Of a stretch of 64,000 bases of DNA, positions 32,298-43,720 are shown one piece after another. This DNA comes from Zasmidium citrigriseum (Eukaryota > Ascomycota > Dothideomycetes > Mycosphaerellales > Mycosphaerellaceae). The notes under the pieces are model-generated. The model was not told the DNA's origin, searched no databases, and saw nothing but the letters and a program-made list of their open reading frames with translations. The stretch's first letter is position 1. Every line of letters begins with the position of its first letter. The position numbers and the translations under genes were made by a program. The stretch is from positions 496,001-560,000 of the forward strand of contig NHNW01000007.1 in assembly GCA_002786025.1 (NCBI GenBank). Reading direction: 5' to 3'.

Positions 32298-33996
32298 GTT
32301 CGGTGGTAGACGAGTCGCTTTGCACAACGGATCGGATTAGGGTATTTGGACCCGGGCTAGAGGCAACGAAGAGACTGATGTATCAAAGTCCACGGGCTGC
32401 AATAAGACAGGATGTCAGTCCGCGATTCGACTGCCGCAATGGATGCGCTGGCGCGAGAAAGGGTCAGAACGAACGCATGGGCTCAGCGCTGGGCCGCGGG
32501 AATTGCAAATGTTCAAAAGTCTTCGCGGCGGCGCGGCGTGGGCGATCGCGGGAGTTGGGAAGGGTACGGTTGGGTGAATGTACAGTACGTACCTGGACGG
32601 CCGGCGCGGGCTTTTGGGCGAGAGAAGGGTAGGTGGTAAGGAACGACACAGCGCCAGAGGCAGCAGACAGAGCAGCAGCAGCAGTAGATGTAGCGGCGGG
32701 AAGAACAGGAAACACACAGCGCGCGAGAGGGAGGTGGAGGAATTAACACCTCCACTCGCAGACATGGCCGGCTGCTCGGCGTAGCTCCATCATTTGGCGC
32801 TTGCTCATGTTTAATCTCTTTCGCTGGCCCGAGCGCCGCGATGGTTATATGAGCGCAACCGTCTGCAGAGCGTCTTTGACACCTCAGCCCTACGGCCATT
32901 GTTGACGGCGACGTGCGGTTGTGTGAAACTTGGTGCGTGTGTCGAAACAATGCTGTGCTCGGCACCCACGCGTGAACCGCCACCACGCCCACTGCCGCTG
33001 CCGAGAGTCGGACACAACTCCCACGCTAGAAGAACTTGTCCCACCACCAAACAACATTTTACACAGGCTCCACCCAGCACCGGGAGACTTCACTCCTCAT
33101 TTCGCTCTTAAACCATACGACATCCTCCCATCCTCACCGTGATGAACACCTTCACCCGTTGTCTATCTCCCCTTACCCTCCATCACAGCCTGCTCCCGCT
33201 CGTCGACATCACCGTTCATGCGCCGGCGCTTGCTCGCTGCATGGCCTGCGATAGCTCCTGCAGACCCCGCGCGATACACCTGCGCATGTCGAACAAATGA
33301 CCAATCCAGCTCAGGCCCAACAAGCAAACTGCCAGCGCCAACCTCGCAGGATTTGAAAAAGCACTGCTCTCCCTGGACCGGAAATAAGTCGCCTCATTCA
33401 TCGCATGTCACGGTTCTGGCCGACCATCTGTACCGACCGACTTGCATCGCTCCTGCAAGTGCCACGCACCGAATCTCGCATGAACGGACGATTGCATGAT
33501 CTGGTGTCACCTCGCTGAGAGCCGCCTTGTCATGCCCAAAGCTGTCTGATCCAATAGCCGCCTAATAACTCCGTCGCCAAAGAGCAAAATCCTCATCAAG
33601 GTATCTTTTCAGAGCTGGCGCCCAATGCATCCCACTACGGCAAAGGCATTTCACACTGTCACATGTCTCCTCGGCTGATGACAGACGGCCGACCAGCATC
33701 AAAGCAGACTTTTTCCACAGCGGCGCATGACCCTCGAGCATATGCAAGGCAAGCTGCGAGATGCAGGTCATCCATCACGGCTACAGAAATAAAGTCTCTT
33801 CACGGAAAGAATGCCGCGCGCCGACTTTCGTGCCTTCGGTCCGTCGAATCCCGTTCACGTGCATTCAGAGAAGTACATGTCCTCTCATCTCTCCAGATAA
33901 CTAATTCGAGACGTCTACGGTAAGTTTCATCCCGACGGCAGATTATTTTACTTAACATCAGGTCTCTTCCTCTCAATGAACTTCGACAACACTTTC
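32298..33996. other. spacer without supportable gene
   Basis: 1.7 kb. 32,590-32,760 holds a GCAGCAGCAGCAGTAG microsatellite and purine-rich DNA, likely the promoter/5' UTR of the 31-32 kb gene. Plus-strand ATGs at 33142 and 33218 open only 50-90 codon frames of mixed composition. A minus-strand 69-codon ORF at 33771-33562 is likewise unassigned. Confidence 0.45.
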
Positions 33997-34855
33997 TCAA
34001 CCGAACGGAATCCACCTTCGCCGGACCCCATCGTAATACTCGAATCTCCCGGCGCCAGAATCATATCGCTCGAACCGAGACCTCTCGTCGCTCCATTGCT
34101 TCTCGCCTTGCTTTTGCGCAACGGGCTCGGGAGCGTGGAGTGCTGAAATAGTAGACGCGGTGATGGGGAGTGCTCCAAGACTCTGAGTAGGAGCTGATGG
34201 CTGACCTCGACCCGTGGACGCCTGCCCTGGCGCTGGCATGATGGCTGTCTTGCTGTCCATCACAGATAATGCAGCTTGCACGGCTTCATTTGGAATCATC
34301 TTCTGCTGGACCAGCTGCTCGACGAACCATATCACCCAATCCTGGCAGTCCATCACCTCTTCCTGTTCGCCAGTTAGCTATGCATTTCGCATGAGGAGGT
34401 TCATGCTTTGCTAATCATACCGCGATCCAAGGTCGAGCCGTGGGCAGAGGTGGTCGAACGGTAAGTGCAATCTTGTCCGTTCTCGAACTCTTCTTCGGAT
34501 CACCTCCCTTTGACCCTTCGACCCCTGGAGCGCATGCATAGTCTCGATCTATCGATGCCACCTGCGTTGCACTCTCCAATCGAGGTGCAGCAACACTGTC
34601 CCAGTCGTGTCTGATATTCAGGGCAAATCCACCGAATGGACTGCCTTCGACATCGTATTCAGTTCCCTGGCATTTGGATGCAGTCAAAGGATGATCGTTG
34701 GCGTGCTCTGCGTCGGGTATGAAGATGGCTACGTGCTTCCGTCCTCTGCCACCTTGGGCCATCTTCCATTTGAGGATCCAGATGGGGAGTTGCTGCTCCT
34801 CGTCGGCGAACATGGCAAGCTGATTCTGGAGCGGTGGTGAAGAGGGGTCGAGCAA
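33997..34855 (-). CDS. fungal protein of unknown function with CQDW motif
   Basis: Two exons (34855-34421, 34362-33997) with a 58-nt intron encode up to 266 aa. The core begins with a strand KHVAIFIPDAEH and continues GTEYDVEGSPFGGFALNIRH. Across the intron junction comes RPWIAEEVMDCQDWVIWFVEQLV, then a Pro/Ser-rich stretch and a RFEYYDGVRRRWIP tail. This resembles a widespread fungal family with a beta-strand start, a 'G(S/A)P..GF' turn and a C(Q/N)DW helix; its biochemical function is unknown. The conserved Cys and the upstream His could look like a hydrolase pair, but I do not claim this. A start at 34762 (MAQGGRGRKH) would fit the family better than 34855. Confidence 0.68.
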
Positions 34856-35895
34856 TGAAGCTTCCAGTAATTAATCGAGTGTGGTTCGCTATCTCGGTAT
34901 TCGCTATAGATCTCAACGTCTGTGTCAAGGCTGAATGTCACTGAGATTACGAATTAAGAAGTACTAGAAACGACATGGAGGACGAGTCTTTGGCTTTCAC
35001 AATATTGAAGCCTAGGATCGTGGAAGCAGGCATCAGCAGATCACCGTGCTCAGCTAATCGTAATACTTTGGCATCGATCTTGACTCAAGACACACTCATT
35101 CTGCTTCCCGAGAGGCGTGATGGAGGCTCACCAGGCGCGCCTTCCTAACTTTGCATCGGTGGGGTCGGTCCGCACAACCGCTGCCGCCACTCCACAACTC
35201 ACGTGGTCAGCATGGCCCATGCTCCGCCCTCCACAACTCATCTCAAAATCAGGCACCTCACTTCTTCAAATCCACCTCGCTTCTATTCTTTCTCAACAAC
35301 ATGGTGGCTTACGACAATTTCCAGACACACACCCTTGACAACATGAATACGAACGTGTCCAGCCGCACTCTGTGGCGACTCTCCTGTGGCTGAGGGAGGT
35401 GACCACGGCAAAACCGGTCTTCAGCTCTCAACGACGAACGATGTAGCACAAACCGCAGAAGTCCATGAGATTGCGCGTTTCAGCTTGCGACGGCGCTCTG
35501 GTCGCCAAAGCAAGCAAGGAGAAAAATCAAAGAGTCGTCACTTCCCAAGCTTTCGTCACGCGCACCGCCCTTGCACTAGGATGTCTTACCTGAGACTCGC
35601 TTCACGGTGGATGGCAGGTGTGGTGGTGTGTGACGCATGGTGTTTGTTTGGCAAGCACGAGCAGGTTTGTGAGTGTTACCGCGTGCCATGGAGTAGGAAC
35701 ACTGAGAGTCGATGGCTGCGGTAAGGCCGTCAATCAGGAAGTCATATGCTCACGACATTCCATTTCTCATAAAAGCAGAGCAGTCTGTTTGCCACTTTGT
35801 ATTGCTTCACGATCGAATCTCTTCCAGCAGCAAGCAAATCGATTTCTCAAGACCACCGACCCCGATACCAGGCAGAGAATCGCGAAGGCAGCCCG
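34856..35895. other. intergenic between two divergent genes
   Basis: 1.0 kb between the CQDW-protein and F-box starts. A 30-codon ORF at 35301 (MVAYDNFQTHTLDNMNTNVS) sits after a CT-rich leader and could be an upstream ORF, but nothing supports a gene. Confidence 0.45.
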
Positions 35896-36606
35896 ATGGA
35901 AACGCCATCCCCAACTTTCGTGGCTCTGCCGGTAGAGCTTCTTTTCGCCTTTTTGGACTACCTCCCAACCTCGTCGCTAATCGCATTAAAGCTCTCCTGC
36001 AACCCGCTCTTTTCCAAACTCCCTTCCCCAGCCCAGGGTTGGTTCGACCAAGCACTAACATGCGAGAGACGTGCAGCACTGCGGTACTTGGGGGAGAAGA
36101 AGGACCAGGAGTATGGACGACGGAGATGTGTAGTCTGCGGGGCATATGCATGTCCGAACGACTTCGTCGATTCAGGATTTGCACCGATATGCAAGTCTCA
36201 TGAGGGACGGCTGATGACGATGCATATGCCGAAGTACCTGGAGCCTTCACTCAAGAGACGGCTTGAAGATCTGGCAAAGGACCGACAGAGCACGGTCTGG
36301 GTTGCCTTCCAGAGGAGGCTCTGTGTCCACCGGAAGATGATCGAGGATTGGGACGACATCGAGCGGAAGTGCGAGTGCGAGTGTGACAGTTGCGGACACT
36401 GGCCAGTGTGGTGCTACGTTCGACTTCCCAGCCAGGCCATGCGAGAGGCTGATTTCGAGCCTCGCTCTTTCGACATTTGCAACGACGAATATGGCACACA
36501 CATCATTGAAGAGCACGATCAGTTCTTCCCGGATCTGTGGCCATGGCAAACCCTGGCTGAGGGCAAGTATCGGGTCTCGGTGCGCGCCTTGGAACTGGAA
36601 TACTAG
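35896..36606 (+). CDS. F-box domain protein
   Basis: Single exon, 236 aa from METPSPTFVA. An F-box covers residues about 7-45 (FVALPVELLFAFLDYLPTSS followed by IALKLSCNPLFSKL). F-box proteins bind Skp1 and bring substrates to SCF ubiquitin ligases. The remainder is Cys-rich. CVVCGAYACPNDF, with C..C spacing of two, and a later CECECDSCGHWPVWC segment could form zinc sites, as in many fungal F-box proteins of unknown target. An in-frame upstream Met at 35797 is rejected because the added sequence is not protein-like. The target is unknown. Confidence 0.82.
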   Translation: METPSPTFVALPVELLFAFLDYLPTSSLIALKLSCNPLFSKLPSPAQGWFDQALTCERRAALRYLGEKKDQEYGRRRCVVCGAYACPNDFVDSGFAPICKSHEGRLMTMHMPKYLEPSLKRRLEDLAKDRQSTVWVAFQRRLCVHRKMIEDWDDIERKCECECDSCGHWPVWCYVRLPSQAMREADFEPRSFDICNDEYGTHIIEEHDQFFPDLWPWQTLAEGKYRVSVRALELEY

Positions 36607-36841
36607 GAGGCCAGCGATGCGTTGATGGGCATGAAATCGGCAGAATATACACGAGAAGAACTGGAAGCGGCCGAGGGCTTGGTTTGCTTACAATCATCGC
36701 CGGTCTTGCATTCATCATCGTTATCATCATCTGTGGAACATGAGCAGCCTGCTCAGCCAGATCCGACCAAGCTCTTTTGCGAGGAAAGTCTGGCTGGAGA
36801 CGATGCCCATCCTGCTGAACTAGATCCGTGCAAGCTCCCTG

Positions 36842-37634
36842 CTACACCAGACTCAGAGGGGCCTTCTCGCGATCGATCTGTGGCCGCGGACTCCTTCGTG
36901 GCTTCGCCATCCCCTTCGGCCGCTCCATCTCCTTCGCAAACCGCCTGATCCTCACCGCCAGCATGCCCTGCGCGGCGGTCAGAGATATCAGAATCGCCAC
37001 CAGCACGATCTTCACGGCGCCCAGCGCTACGCGACACCGTCTCTTATGATTGAACTGCCAAAGATTATCCTGCTGCCACCGCACGCTCGTCACGATATCG
37101 TGTCGGAAGTTCTGCGCGGACCAAGTGGGCTCGAAGCCATCGCTGCAGATGTTGTGGCTGTGGAAGCTTTCGACGAAGAATTGGAGGACGAGGATGCGGC
37201 AGACGGTGGAGACGAGGGTGTCGATCAGAAGGAAGTGGGCGAAGGAGGTGATTAAGGTTGGTCGTTTCTATCACAAGCAATGTCAAGTCAGCATCCATGT
37301 CGTTCCTGGTTTCTTCAATCTTGTTTCTTGAATCGCGAACTTACGGCTATGATCCCGGCCAATCCGAGCGCGCTCAAGATGGTTCCTGCCCAGGCGTACA
37401 AGGATATGCTCAGGCCGATGTAGAGCGGGTCATCGGGCATGTAGGCGCACGAGACGGCGACGAGGGCGTTGTAGATGCATGATAGGATGGCGACGGTTAT
37501 GGGGAAGCTGCTATGGTTGTTTCTACCATCGTGATACCAGTCAGCTACTGTTTTTGAAAGCTCACGCGAGCACACAAGTACAGCTTGTTTGTAGATTGTA
37601 CACACCTCTCGTCGGAATCTCGCCGCCCCGCCAT
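36842..37634 (-). CDS. four-transmembrane protein of unknown function
   Basis: Three exons (37634-37606, 37522-37345, 37267-36842) with introns of 83 and 77 nt encode 210 aa. Hydrophobic segments occur at about 13-37 (FPITVAILSCIYNALVAVSC), 42-70 (LYIGLSISLYAWAGTILSAL), 73-98 (LITSFAHFLLIDTLVSTVCR) and 150-172 (VALGAVKIVLVAILISLTAA). A loop after helix 3 includes FHSHNICSDGFEPTWS. The C-terminus is basic. The topology resembles small fungal tetraspan proteins; no named family is recognised. Each junction was fixed by frame and by helix continuity: the unspliced frames are broken in the middle of helices 2-3. The 3' end is convergent with the F-box gene across 235 bp. Confidence 0.72.
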
Positions 37635-39572
37635 CTGGTCTGGCGGGCTTCTGTGCTGCACGGAAACCCAAAATCCTTCTGTGGTCCTGGTCTTGTTCAC
37701 GTAGTCCTGCTGCTGCTGCTATCGATAGGCGTGTACCAGACACATTCCTCACTGGGAGGAATTAACAATCAAGAACCAACAATAGAAGTTTAAGAAGCAG
37801 GAGAGTCGGTAAAAGAGAAAGTCAGACTTCGCATATCCAGATGACAAAACCACTACTCCCGCGAACCCGCAGTCTACCGCTCATTGCATCACAGCAGTAA
37901 GTTCGAGAACTGAGCGTGCACAAAACCTGTCCCGCGTTGATGATGGACGCTACGGCATCCGTGTAAGTCCGAGTTTGCCTAGCCGCGCCGGGTCGTCCGG
38001 ATGTAGGGCTGTTAGCAAGAGGCGGTATGGTGACCGTGCAGCGAGAGTGAAGAGGTGAGATGTGGTCTGATTGGTCGGGATGGCTGTTTGGTTCTGGTGG
38101 TTGTGGTTGTGCTGGTTGCACGGCGTGCACTTTGACTTGATGGCGGGGGAGGCTCGGATGGACTTGAGGCAATGAAAAGAGGACTTTTGATTCTGGATTT
38201 GCTTTCAGTATTCTCGATTGTGAGTAGCGGAATATCGTGGACGGAGACCGAGGAGGCTGGATTGGATAAGCATTTGTGATGTCGGAGTTGGAGTTGTTGC
38301 TGATGGATGAACAGGGATAGCTGCAGCCGAAGCCGAAAGTCTTGTCGATGCCAAGACGTCGATATGCTTCGCGAGATAGTCTGTGCGCTCTCTCTCTCCG
38401 CGGAGGATGAAGTCAGACGATCTTTCGTTCTCGATGTTCTTTCTGGTAGCTGCTCGTGTGCTCGTACTTCACCTCCAATTCTCACCATTCATGAGCGATA
38501 CAGCAAGCCGAATTGTGCTGTCGTACGAGCTGCGGAATGGAAGCTTCACAACTGAAAATGTCTTGCCGTCCTCGCTCGGACATGTACGAGCTGGAGATCT
38601 TACGATGTGAGGCCCTGACGGCTGACATATTGGAACACGATCTGGCCGTGATGTGGATTCGCTTACATCGATCTGACTACCCGCCAAGCAAAGCAAAAAG
38701 ATATGCCAGTTCTGGCGCTGACTCGGATCAATACCAAGATATCTCCGCGAACCTTGCGCAGCACTGAGGCACTCATTGAAGCTTTAGGCTGTCGAAGAAT
38801 CACTTCAACAACAGAGATTGACATGAGTGTTCACGGTGAGAATGTATGAAGGTAGGTCAGCCGGGCCGGTACACATGAGTCGCAGTGCGAAGAGGTGAGC
38901 TTGTATTCAGGCTCTGGAAGTATTGTGTAGAACTGATGGATCATGATAGATATCTCAAGTGTGCTGCGCTTACAGTATTACTCCAAGACGTCTTCTTCAG
39001 CCTTCAACGTCGATGCTCCTAGCTCTATACCACGGGCGATTCATTCTTATGTTCAATGGCACGGTCCCTGACCACACTACTCGGAACGATTCAACTCCAT
39101 GTCCGAGCCTTCGAACGTCCTCCAAAAGAAGATATCTTGTGTCTCCGGCAACAAGCCATTGCCACGATGTCGCTAACCAACCATATTCCTTCCTACACGA
39201 GACGAGGTACAGCAATCGACTGCTAGCTCGTAACAGCTACGACTGACTGCCTAGAGCAACGGAACGCGCGAACAGCGACCACAAGCAATGCCAAGGCCCC
39301 TGCTTATAAAATCGAAGTTACTTACAGCCTTGTCGTCGTTCGTTGAATGGATGCTGATGACTCGGTAGATGTGCGGATGATCGCAATTCGAATCCCGTGT
39401 ACAGGAAGCGCAAGATACCAATTACTTAGCTGCCGATGGAATGGCAATGGGTTGAAACGTTGCTCCGTCGCCGGTTTAGGGTTGCGTTACAAGAACGAGA
39501 GCGTAGGGATGGCAAGAGTGAGTATCGACCACGGCTGTAACATCATCAACATAGCAGCAGGCAACTACCACC
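37635..39572. other. spacer without supportable gene
   Basis: 1.9 kb. A 158-codon minus-strand ORF at 38488-38012 is Ser/Thr/Pro/Arg-rich and unassigned. Plus-strand ORFs of 75-95 codons are scattered, and none has a motif. The stretch 39540-39572 is the leader of the next gene (CAACTACCACC before ATG). Confidence 0.45.
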
Positions 39573-40475
39573 ATGTCCCAGGAGAACACGATCACAGTCC
39601 TCGGGCTCGGTCTGATGGGGACCGCCCTGTCACTCTCGTTCCTTAGATCTGGCCTCACAGTCTATACGTGGAACCGGACTTCATCGCGACCCGGAGTCAA
39701 AGAAGTTATCTCTCAAGGTGGACATTTCCACGATAATGTCCGAGAGGCTTTAGAATCAAGCTCCTTGATCATTCTGTGCCTTGCGGACTACGACGGAATG
39801 TATGCAAACTTCGAATCTCTCCCCAGTGAGGTGTTCGCTGGCAAGACGGTTGTCAATTTGCAGAACGGCACGCCTGCTGAGGCGAGGGCAATGAGTTCGT
39901 GGATGCACGACAGGAGTGTAAAAGCATACTTCGACGGAGGCATCATGAACACACCCGAGCAGGTCGGAAGCGAGACCGCATTTATCTTCCTCAGCGGCGA
40001 GGACAAGAAAGCCTTTAATGAGATCAAGACACCGCTCTCCAGCATCGGACGTTTCAACTATCTCGGTCCAGACCCCGGCGCCGCGGCCCTCCACGACAAC
40101 GCTATCCTCGCAGGCATGTACGGCATGTTCGCCGGGGCGATGACCTCCATTGCTCTCCTTTCTAGATCACAGGCTGGCACTTCGACAGCCCCTATCGTGA
40201 GAGACAGCCTTGTTCCAATGCTCCAGGCTGTTGTGCCTTACATCACCGAGATGGCCGCCGACTTTGATGCTAAGGATTGGAGAGGGCATAATGCGACTAA
40301 TACGCTCATGGAGATCGGGATGAGGAATATCGTGCGGACTTGCGAGGGCGAGGATGTGGATCCGTGGTTTTTGAAGGAGATGTGGACGTTGTTCGGGAAG
40401 GCTGTGGAGGGAGGAAGAGGTGATGAGGGATTGCCCGGTGCTGTACGGAGCTTGGTCGGGAAGAAGGGAGAGTAG
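39573..40475 (+). CDS. NADPH-dependent imine-reductase / beta-hydroxyacid dehydrogenase-like protein
   Basis: Single exon, 300 aa. The N-terminal Rossmann motif ITVLGLGLMGTAL (G11-x-G13-x-x-G16) with a downstream NRTSSRPG basic loop favours NADP(H). A central VVNLQNGTPAEARAMSSWM block and a long helical C-terminal domain follow the 6-phosphogluconate dehydrogenase/beta-hydroxyacid dehydrogenase fold. The YFDGGIMNTPEQVG segment is typical of the imine reductase-like branch rather than of classic 3-hydroxyisobutyrate dehydrogenases. The substrate is unknown. Context gives no clue: it is flanked by non-coding DNA and a decayed tRNA. The leader ...CAACTACCACCATG supports the start. Confidence 0.88.
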   Translation: MSQENTITVLGLGLMGTALSLSFLRSGLTVYTWNRTSSRPGVKEVISQGGHFHDNVREALESSSLIILCLADYDGMYANFESLPSEVFAGKTVVNLQNGTPAEARAMSSWMHDRSVKAYFDGGIMNTPEQVGSETAFIFLSGEDKKAFNEIKTPLSSIGRFNYLGPDPGAAALHDNAILAGMYGMFAGAMTSIALLSRSQAGTSTAPIVRDSLVPMLQAVVPYITEMAADFDAKDWRGHNATNTLMEIGMRNIVRTCEGEDVDPWFLKEMWTLFGKAVEGGRGDEGLPGAVRSLVGKKGE

Positions 40476-41354
40476 GGGCTGAGATGTCGTCAATAACCCA
40501 TGACACACGGGCCAGTTGGCCTTGTATAGAGCCTGAGGCACCTCTCCTTTGCTGGAGATGACAACGTTCCACTGGTTCTCACGGTTGGCTTTGTTCCGAC
40601 CCGACTGGACGTACGAACCGCTGGCCTGTCTTCGAAATTATGTGTCTGCACGGTCTGGACTTGCAAAGCCTAGGCTTTGGCCTCCAGCCTCGTTGCTCTG
40701 GACACTGGTCTTCCCTTTAGCGCTGGCCCGGTCTCGCACTGGAAACAACACCCTTCCTCCAGCCAAAAGCAGTTCACAAGGTTAACGAGCAGCCTTTTGG
40801 GTAGTCGCAAAGTCTTTCTGGCCAGCGGAGATCCTTTCGTGGATTCTGACAGGGTTTGGGGGTTGTGTTGTCCTGCAGATCATACTGTTAATTGCGTGTA
40901 TACTCTAGCTAATTCTCGCGCAGAAGGATGGTTGTCGAGACGATATCTCCATCGGATTTTGGCACCGCGTTGGCCGGTCTTGCAAAAAATCACGGCCAAG
41001 TGTTGAACACGTGCAAAGGAAGTTCTGCTCAAGTTCGAACAGGCCACCCACGATATCGAAGCTCCGTCACACACATCAAAACGAAGCGATGAAAGTAGAC
41101 AAGACCCATCACCAGCACAGAACGTTCGGGACAGAACGTTCGGGACAATGGGGAAAGTGAGAGAAAAAAAATATGACCTGCAGTCAAAATGGCAAAACTG
41201 TTTACCGCCTCCACGGAAGCTCAGAAACTGGCTAGGTTTTTTGCTCAGTGTTATAAGCACCGAGTGGGGTCGTACACAGTGGGATCCAGAGATCCGGCTT
41301 CGTTAGAGGCCCTGTGTAAGGTTCTTTGAAGACAAGGCTCGGAATATTCGAATC
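40476..41354. other. intergenic; contains a short tandem duplication
   Basis: No gene seen. At about 41121-41148 a 14-bp unit (agaacgttcgggac) occurs twice in direct tandem. ORFs of 60-126 codons on both strands are unassigned. Confidence 0.5.
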
Positions 41355-41429
41355 GTTGATCAGGCGATTCGAACTCTCAACCTCGCTTCGGCAAAGTGCG
41401 GACGCTGTTACCAACTAGACTATTTCGAC
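41355..41429 (-). pseudogene. decayed tRNA gene (75 nt)
   Basis: The minus strand shows a 75-nt tRNA-like sequence with an A-box-like TAGTCTAGTTGG and a B-box-like AGTTCGAATCG, each at the right spacing. Folding by hand gives only 4 of 7 acceptor pairs, 3 of 5 anticodon-stem pairs and 3 of 5 T-stem pairs (one wobble), so the molecule is probably not functional. The anticodon cannot be fixed: one stem register reads TGC, the neighbouring one GCC. The D-loop wording resembles Gly/Glu-type tRNAs. Confidence 0.5.
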
Positions 41430-41692
41430 ACGCAGCCTACGTGACCGAAGTCGAACGTGCTGCCGTTCAAATTGCTTATAATGCTTTACTTGCGCGCGCC
41501 CAATGCGGAAATTGGTGCGTCATGGGCGCGCTGATTGGCTGCGGGCGGCAAGTCCCGCGCTTCATTCACTCGCGCTTCGACTTTCACATGGCGGGGCAGG
41601 CGCGCTTGTCTTGGCTCGTCGCACACTCATCTCCTTCAAAACAACAACAACCACACCAACGAACCACTACTCCGCACCCTCCGCGCGACACC

Positions 41693-42257
41693 ATGAAGGC
41701 GGAGAAATTGAAAGCCATCAAGCCCTGGGTCGACCAGCAACAGCGAGAGCAAGGGCAACTCGAGGCTGTCCCAGAAGACGTAAGTACACACGACTGGGGG
41801 AAGCAGTTGCAGAGCGCAAAGACTCACTATACAACAGGACATCGATACCAAACAAGAAAAGCGCAAAGATGCGTACATCAAGCGCATCAACGCAAACTGG
41901 GGCGTGGAGCGCGAGGGCGAAAAGTGGATAGAGCACTTCGCAGATGGAGACATCATCATGAGAGGTTTCCGCAACGGCAGCCCATATCAAAACTGCCATC
42001 CCTCACTCACCCTGGTGAAGTCTTTCGCCATCCTGTCATTCTGGATGTCCTTCGACGAGGCCGAGCAGCATCTGAATCAGCGCATTTCGGCTCGAAGGGC
42101 GACGAAGCTCGCTCACCAGAGCAAGAACCAGATGGAATGGTATTGCACGCCAGCAGATGTGAAGTGGGTGCTTCTCAACAAGCTCAAGGGAGTGGGCGAG
42201 GGGATGGAATGGAAGATGCTTGCTGGCGATGCCTTGGGATTTGACTATGGAGATTGA
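41693..42257 (+). CDS. small conserved fungal protein of unknown function
   Basis: Two exons (41693-41779, 41838-42257) with a 58-nt intron (GTAAGT...ACAG) encode 168 aa. The N-terminus is charged and helical (MKAEKLKAIKPWVDQQQREQ). After the intron it continues DIDTKQEKRKDAYIKRINAN and WGVEREGEKWIEHFADGDII, with a Trp-rich C-terminal half. No signal peptide or membrane helix. The frame is supported by consistent codon use and clean splice sites; no family is recognised. The long plus ORF starting at 41396 overlaps it in a different phase and is not real. Confidence 0.62.
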
Positions 42258-42539
42258 GAGGATGCGCCTTGGCATGAGCACGCTCGCCAGATTCTTGTAC
42301 CTGTAACTACTTACAAAATCGCAGCCTTGATGCTCCCGCTATTCTCCTGCTTTCACACAGACGTCAAGTCCCAAATGCAAAGTACAATACGAAGACAGTG
42401 AATGAGAACTTCACTCCACAGCTTCCACATTCACTCGAACGCGCACGGAGCACCCGTCCTCCCGCACGCCAAAACAAACAAACAAAACTTCCCATCCCGC
42501 TCCTTCCCAAATCTTCCTACCGACATCCCCAAAGACAAG

Positions 42540-43568
42540 ATGTCGTCGCCGCCATCATCCCCGCCCGAGCCTCGCAGCTCCGACGCCGCAAAAAAGAGAA
42601 AGCATAAGTCTCTCTCGCCTCCCTCCGATTTCGATGGATTCCCACACGTAAGAATTCCCAAACACGAATCATCTGGCAAGGATTGACGTAGGAGACAGGA
42701 GGATCCCATCCCAGAGCCCGTCCCGCGCGCATCGCCGCCATCCAAGCGGTCGAAGAGAGAGGAAGGGGCTCCGATTCCCGTTTCTGCGGGCGAGATCGTC
42801 GAGAGTGGCGATCTGGGAGAGCAAGCTGGGTCGGAAGAGGAGGAGTTGGAGGAAGATGAGCTGGAAGGAGAAGAAGTGGGAGAGGATGAATTGGGAGACG
42901 AAGATTTGGGAGACGAAGAGACAGGAGACGGGCTGATAGGAGAGGCAGAGGAGGGACTGGGAGGAGAGGGGGTGGGAGAGCAGGATTTGGGAGACAAGAA
43001 CCTGGAAGAGCAGGAAACGGGAGACGGCGACGAGGAAATGGACACGATCGAAGACGACGTGAAAGACGAGAGCGACTACGACGCCAGCAGCGACTCCAGT
43101 ACCTCAACCGCCCGCCCCTTCCCAAACTCCCCCAACGACTCCGACGAAGAATTTTTCGTCGCACACAACGACTCCCGCCGCGCCCCCACCCCCGAAGACG
43201 ACGAATACGCCGCCTCAGCCGCCTTCTCTCAACATGGCGACGCTACCCAGACGACCAACGTCCTGCGGTCCCAGGCCGCAATCACATCCATGGGATCCCG
43301 ATGGACGCAGATGCCCGACGAATTCCTCCCAGCGCGTCTCATCCCTCGGGATGAGAGGAACCAGCAGCCACTAGAATTGGATGCGTGGGGTCATAACCTC
43401 CTGGAGGAATTGGAGAAGTTGTCGCGGCGGATGGACGACGCAGATGCGAGGCGGTATATTCTCCGGGCGAAAGGGATGAGTGCCGTCAATTGGCCTCTCT
43501 GGGTTACGGATAAGGACGTCAGGACAGCGGTTAGGCTTGCACGGACTAATGGGTACAAGGAGAGGTAG
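42540..43568 (+). CDS. acidic repeat protein of unknown function
   Basis: Two exons (42540-42647, 42699-43568) with a 51-nt intron give 325 aa. The N-terminal part is Ser/Pro/Lys-rich with an AKKRKHK basic patch that could be a nuclear signal. Residues about 80-145 are a Glu/Gly/Asp-rich degenerate repeat (units like GEEVGEDELGDEDLGDEE). The C-terminal 100 residues are the conserved-looking part (SRWTQMPDEFLPARLIPRDE, then AWGHNLLEELEKLSRRMDDA and VTDKDVRTAVRLA) and are mostly helical. I do not recognise the family; the nuclear location is inferred from the basic patch. Confidence 0.68.
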
Positions 43569-43720
43569 ATGGGATTGTGTCGCGAGATCCGGGATGTTTG
43601 AATACAATGAGTCTTTTGGCGACTCTGGTTGATGCCATGTCTCCTCTCCACCAATTCCTAGCGCCAAATACTCCAGTCCCAGGGGTATCATATCTCATAT
43701 CCAGTCAACAGCCGTCCAAG

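Noticed and set aside
41396..42244. 282-codon plus-strand ORF starting near the tRNA relic
   Set aside because: It reads through the promoter and the intron of the 41,693 gene and then uses the wrong phase of exon 2.
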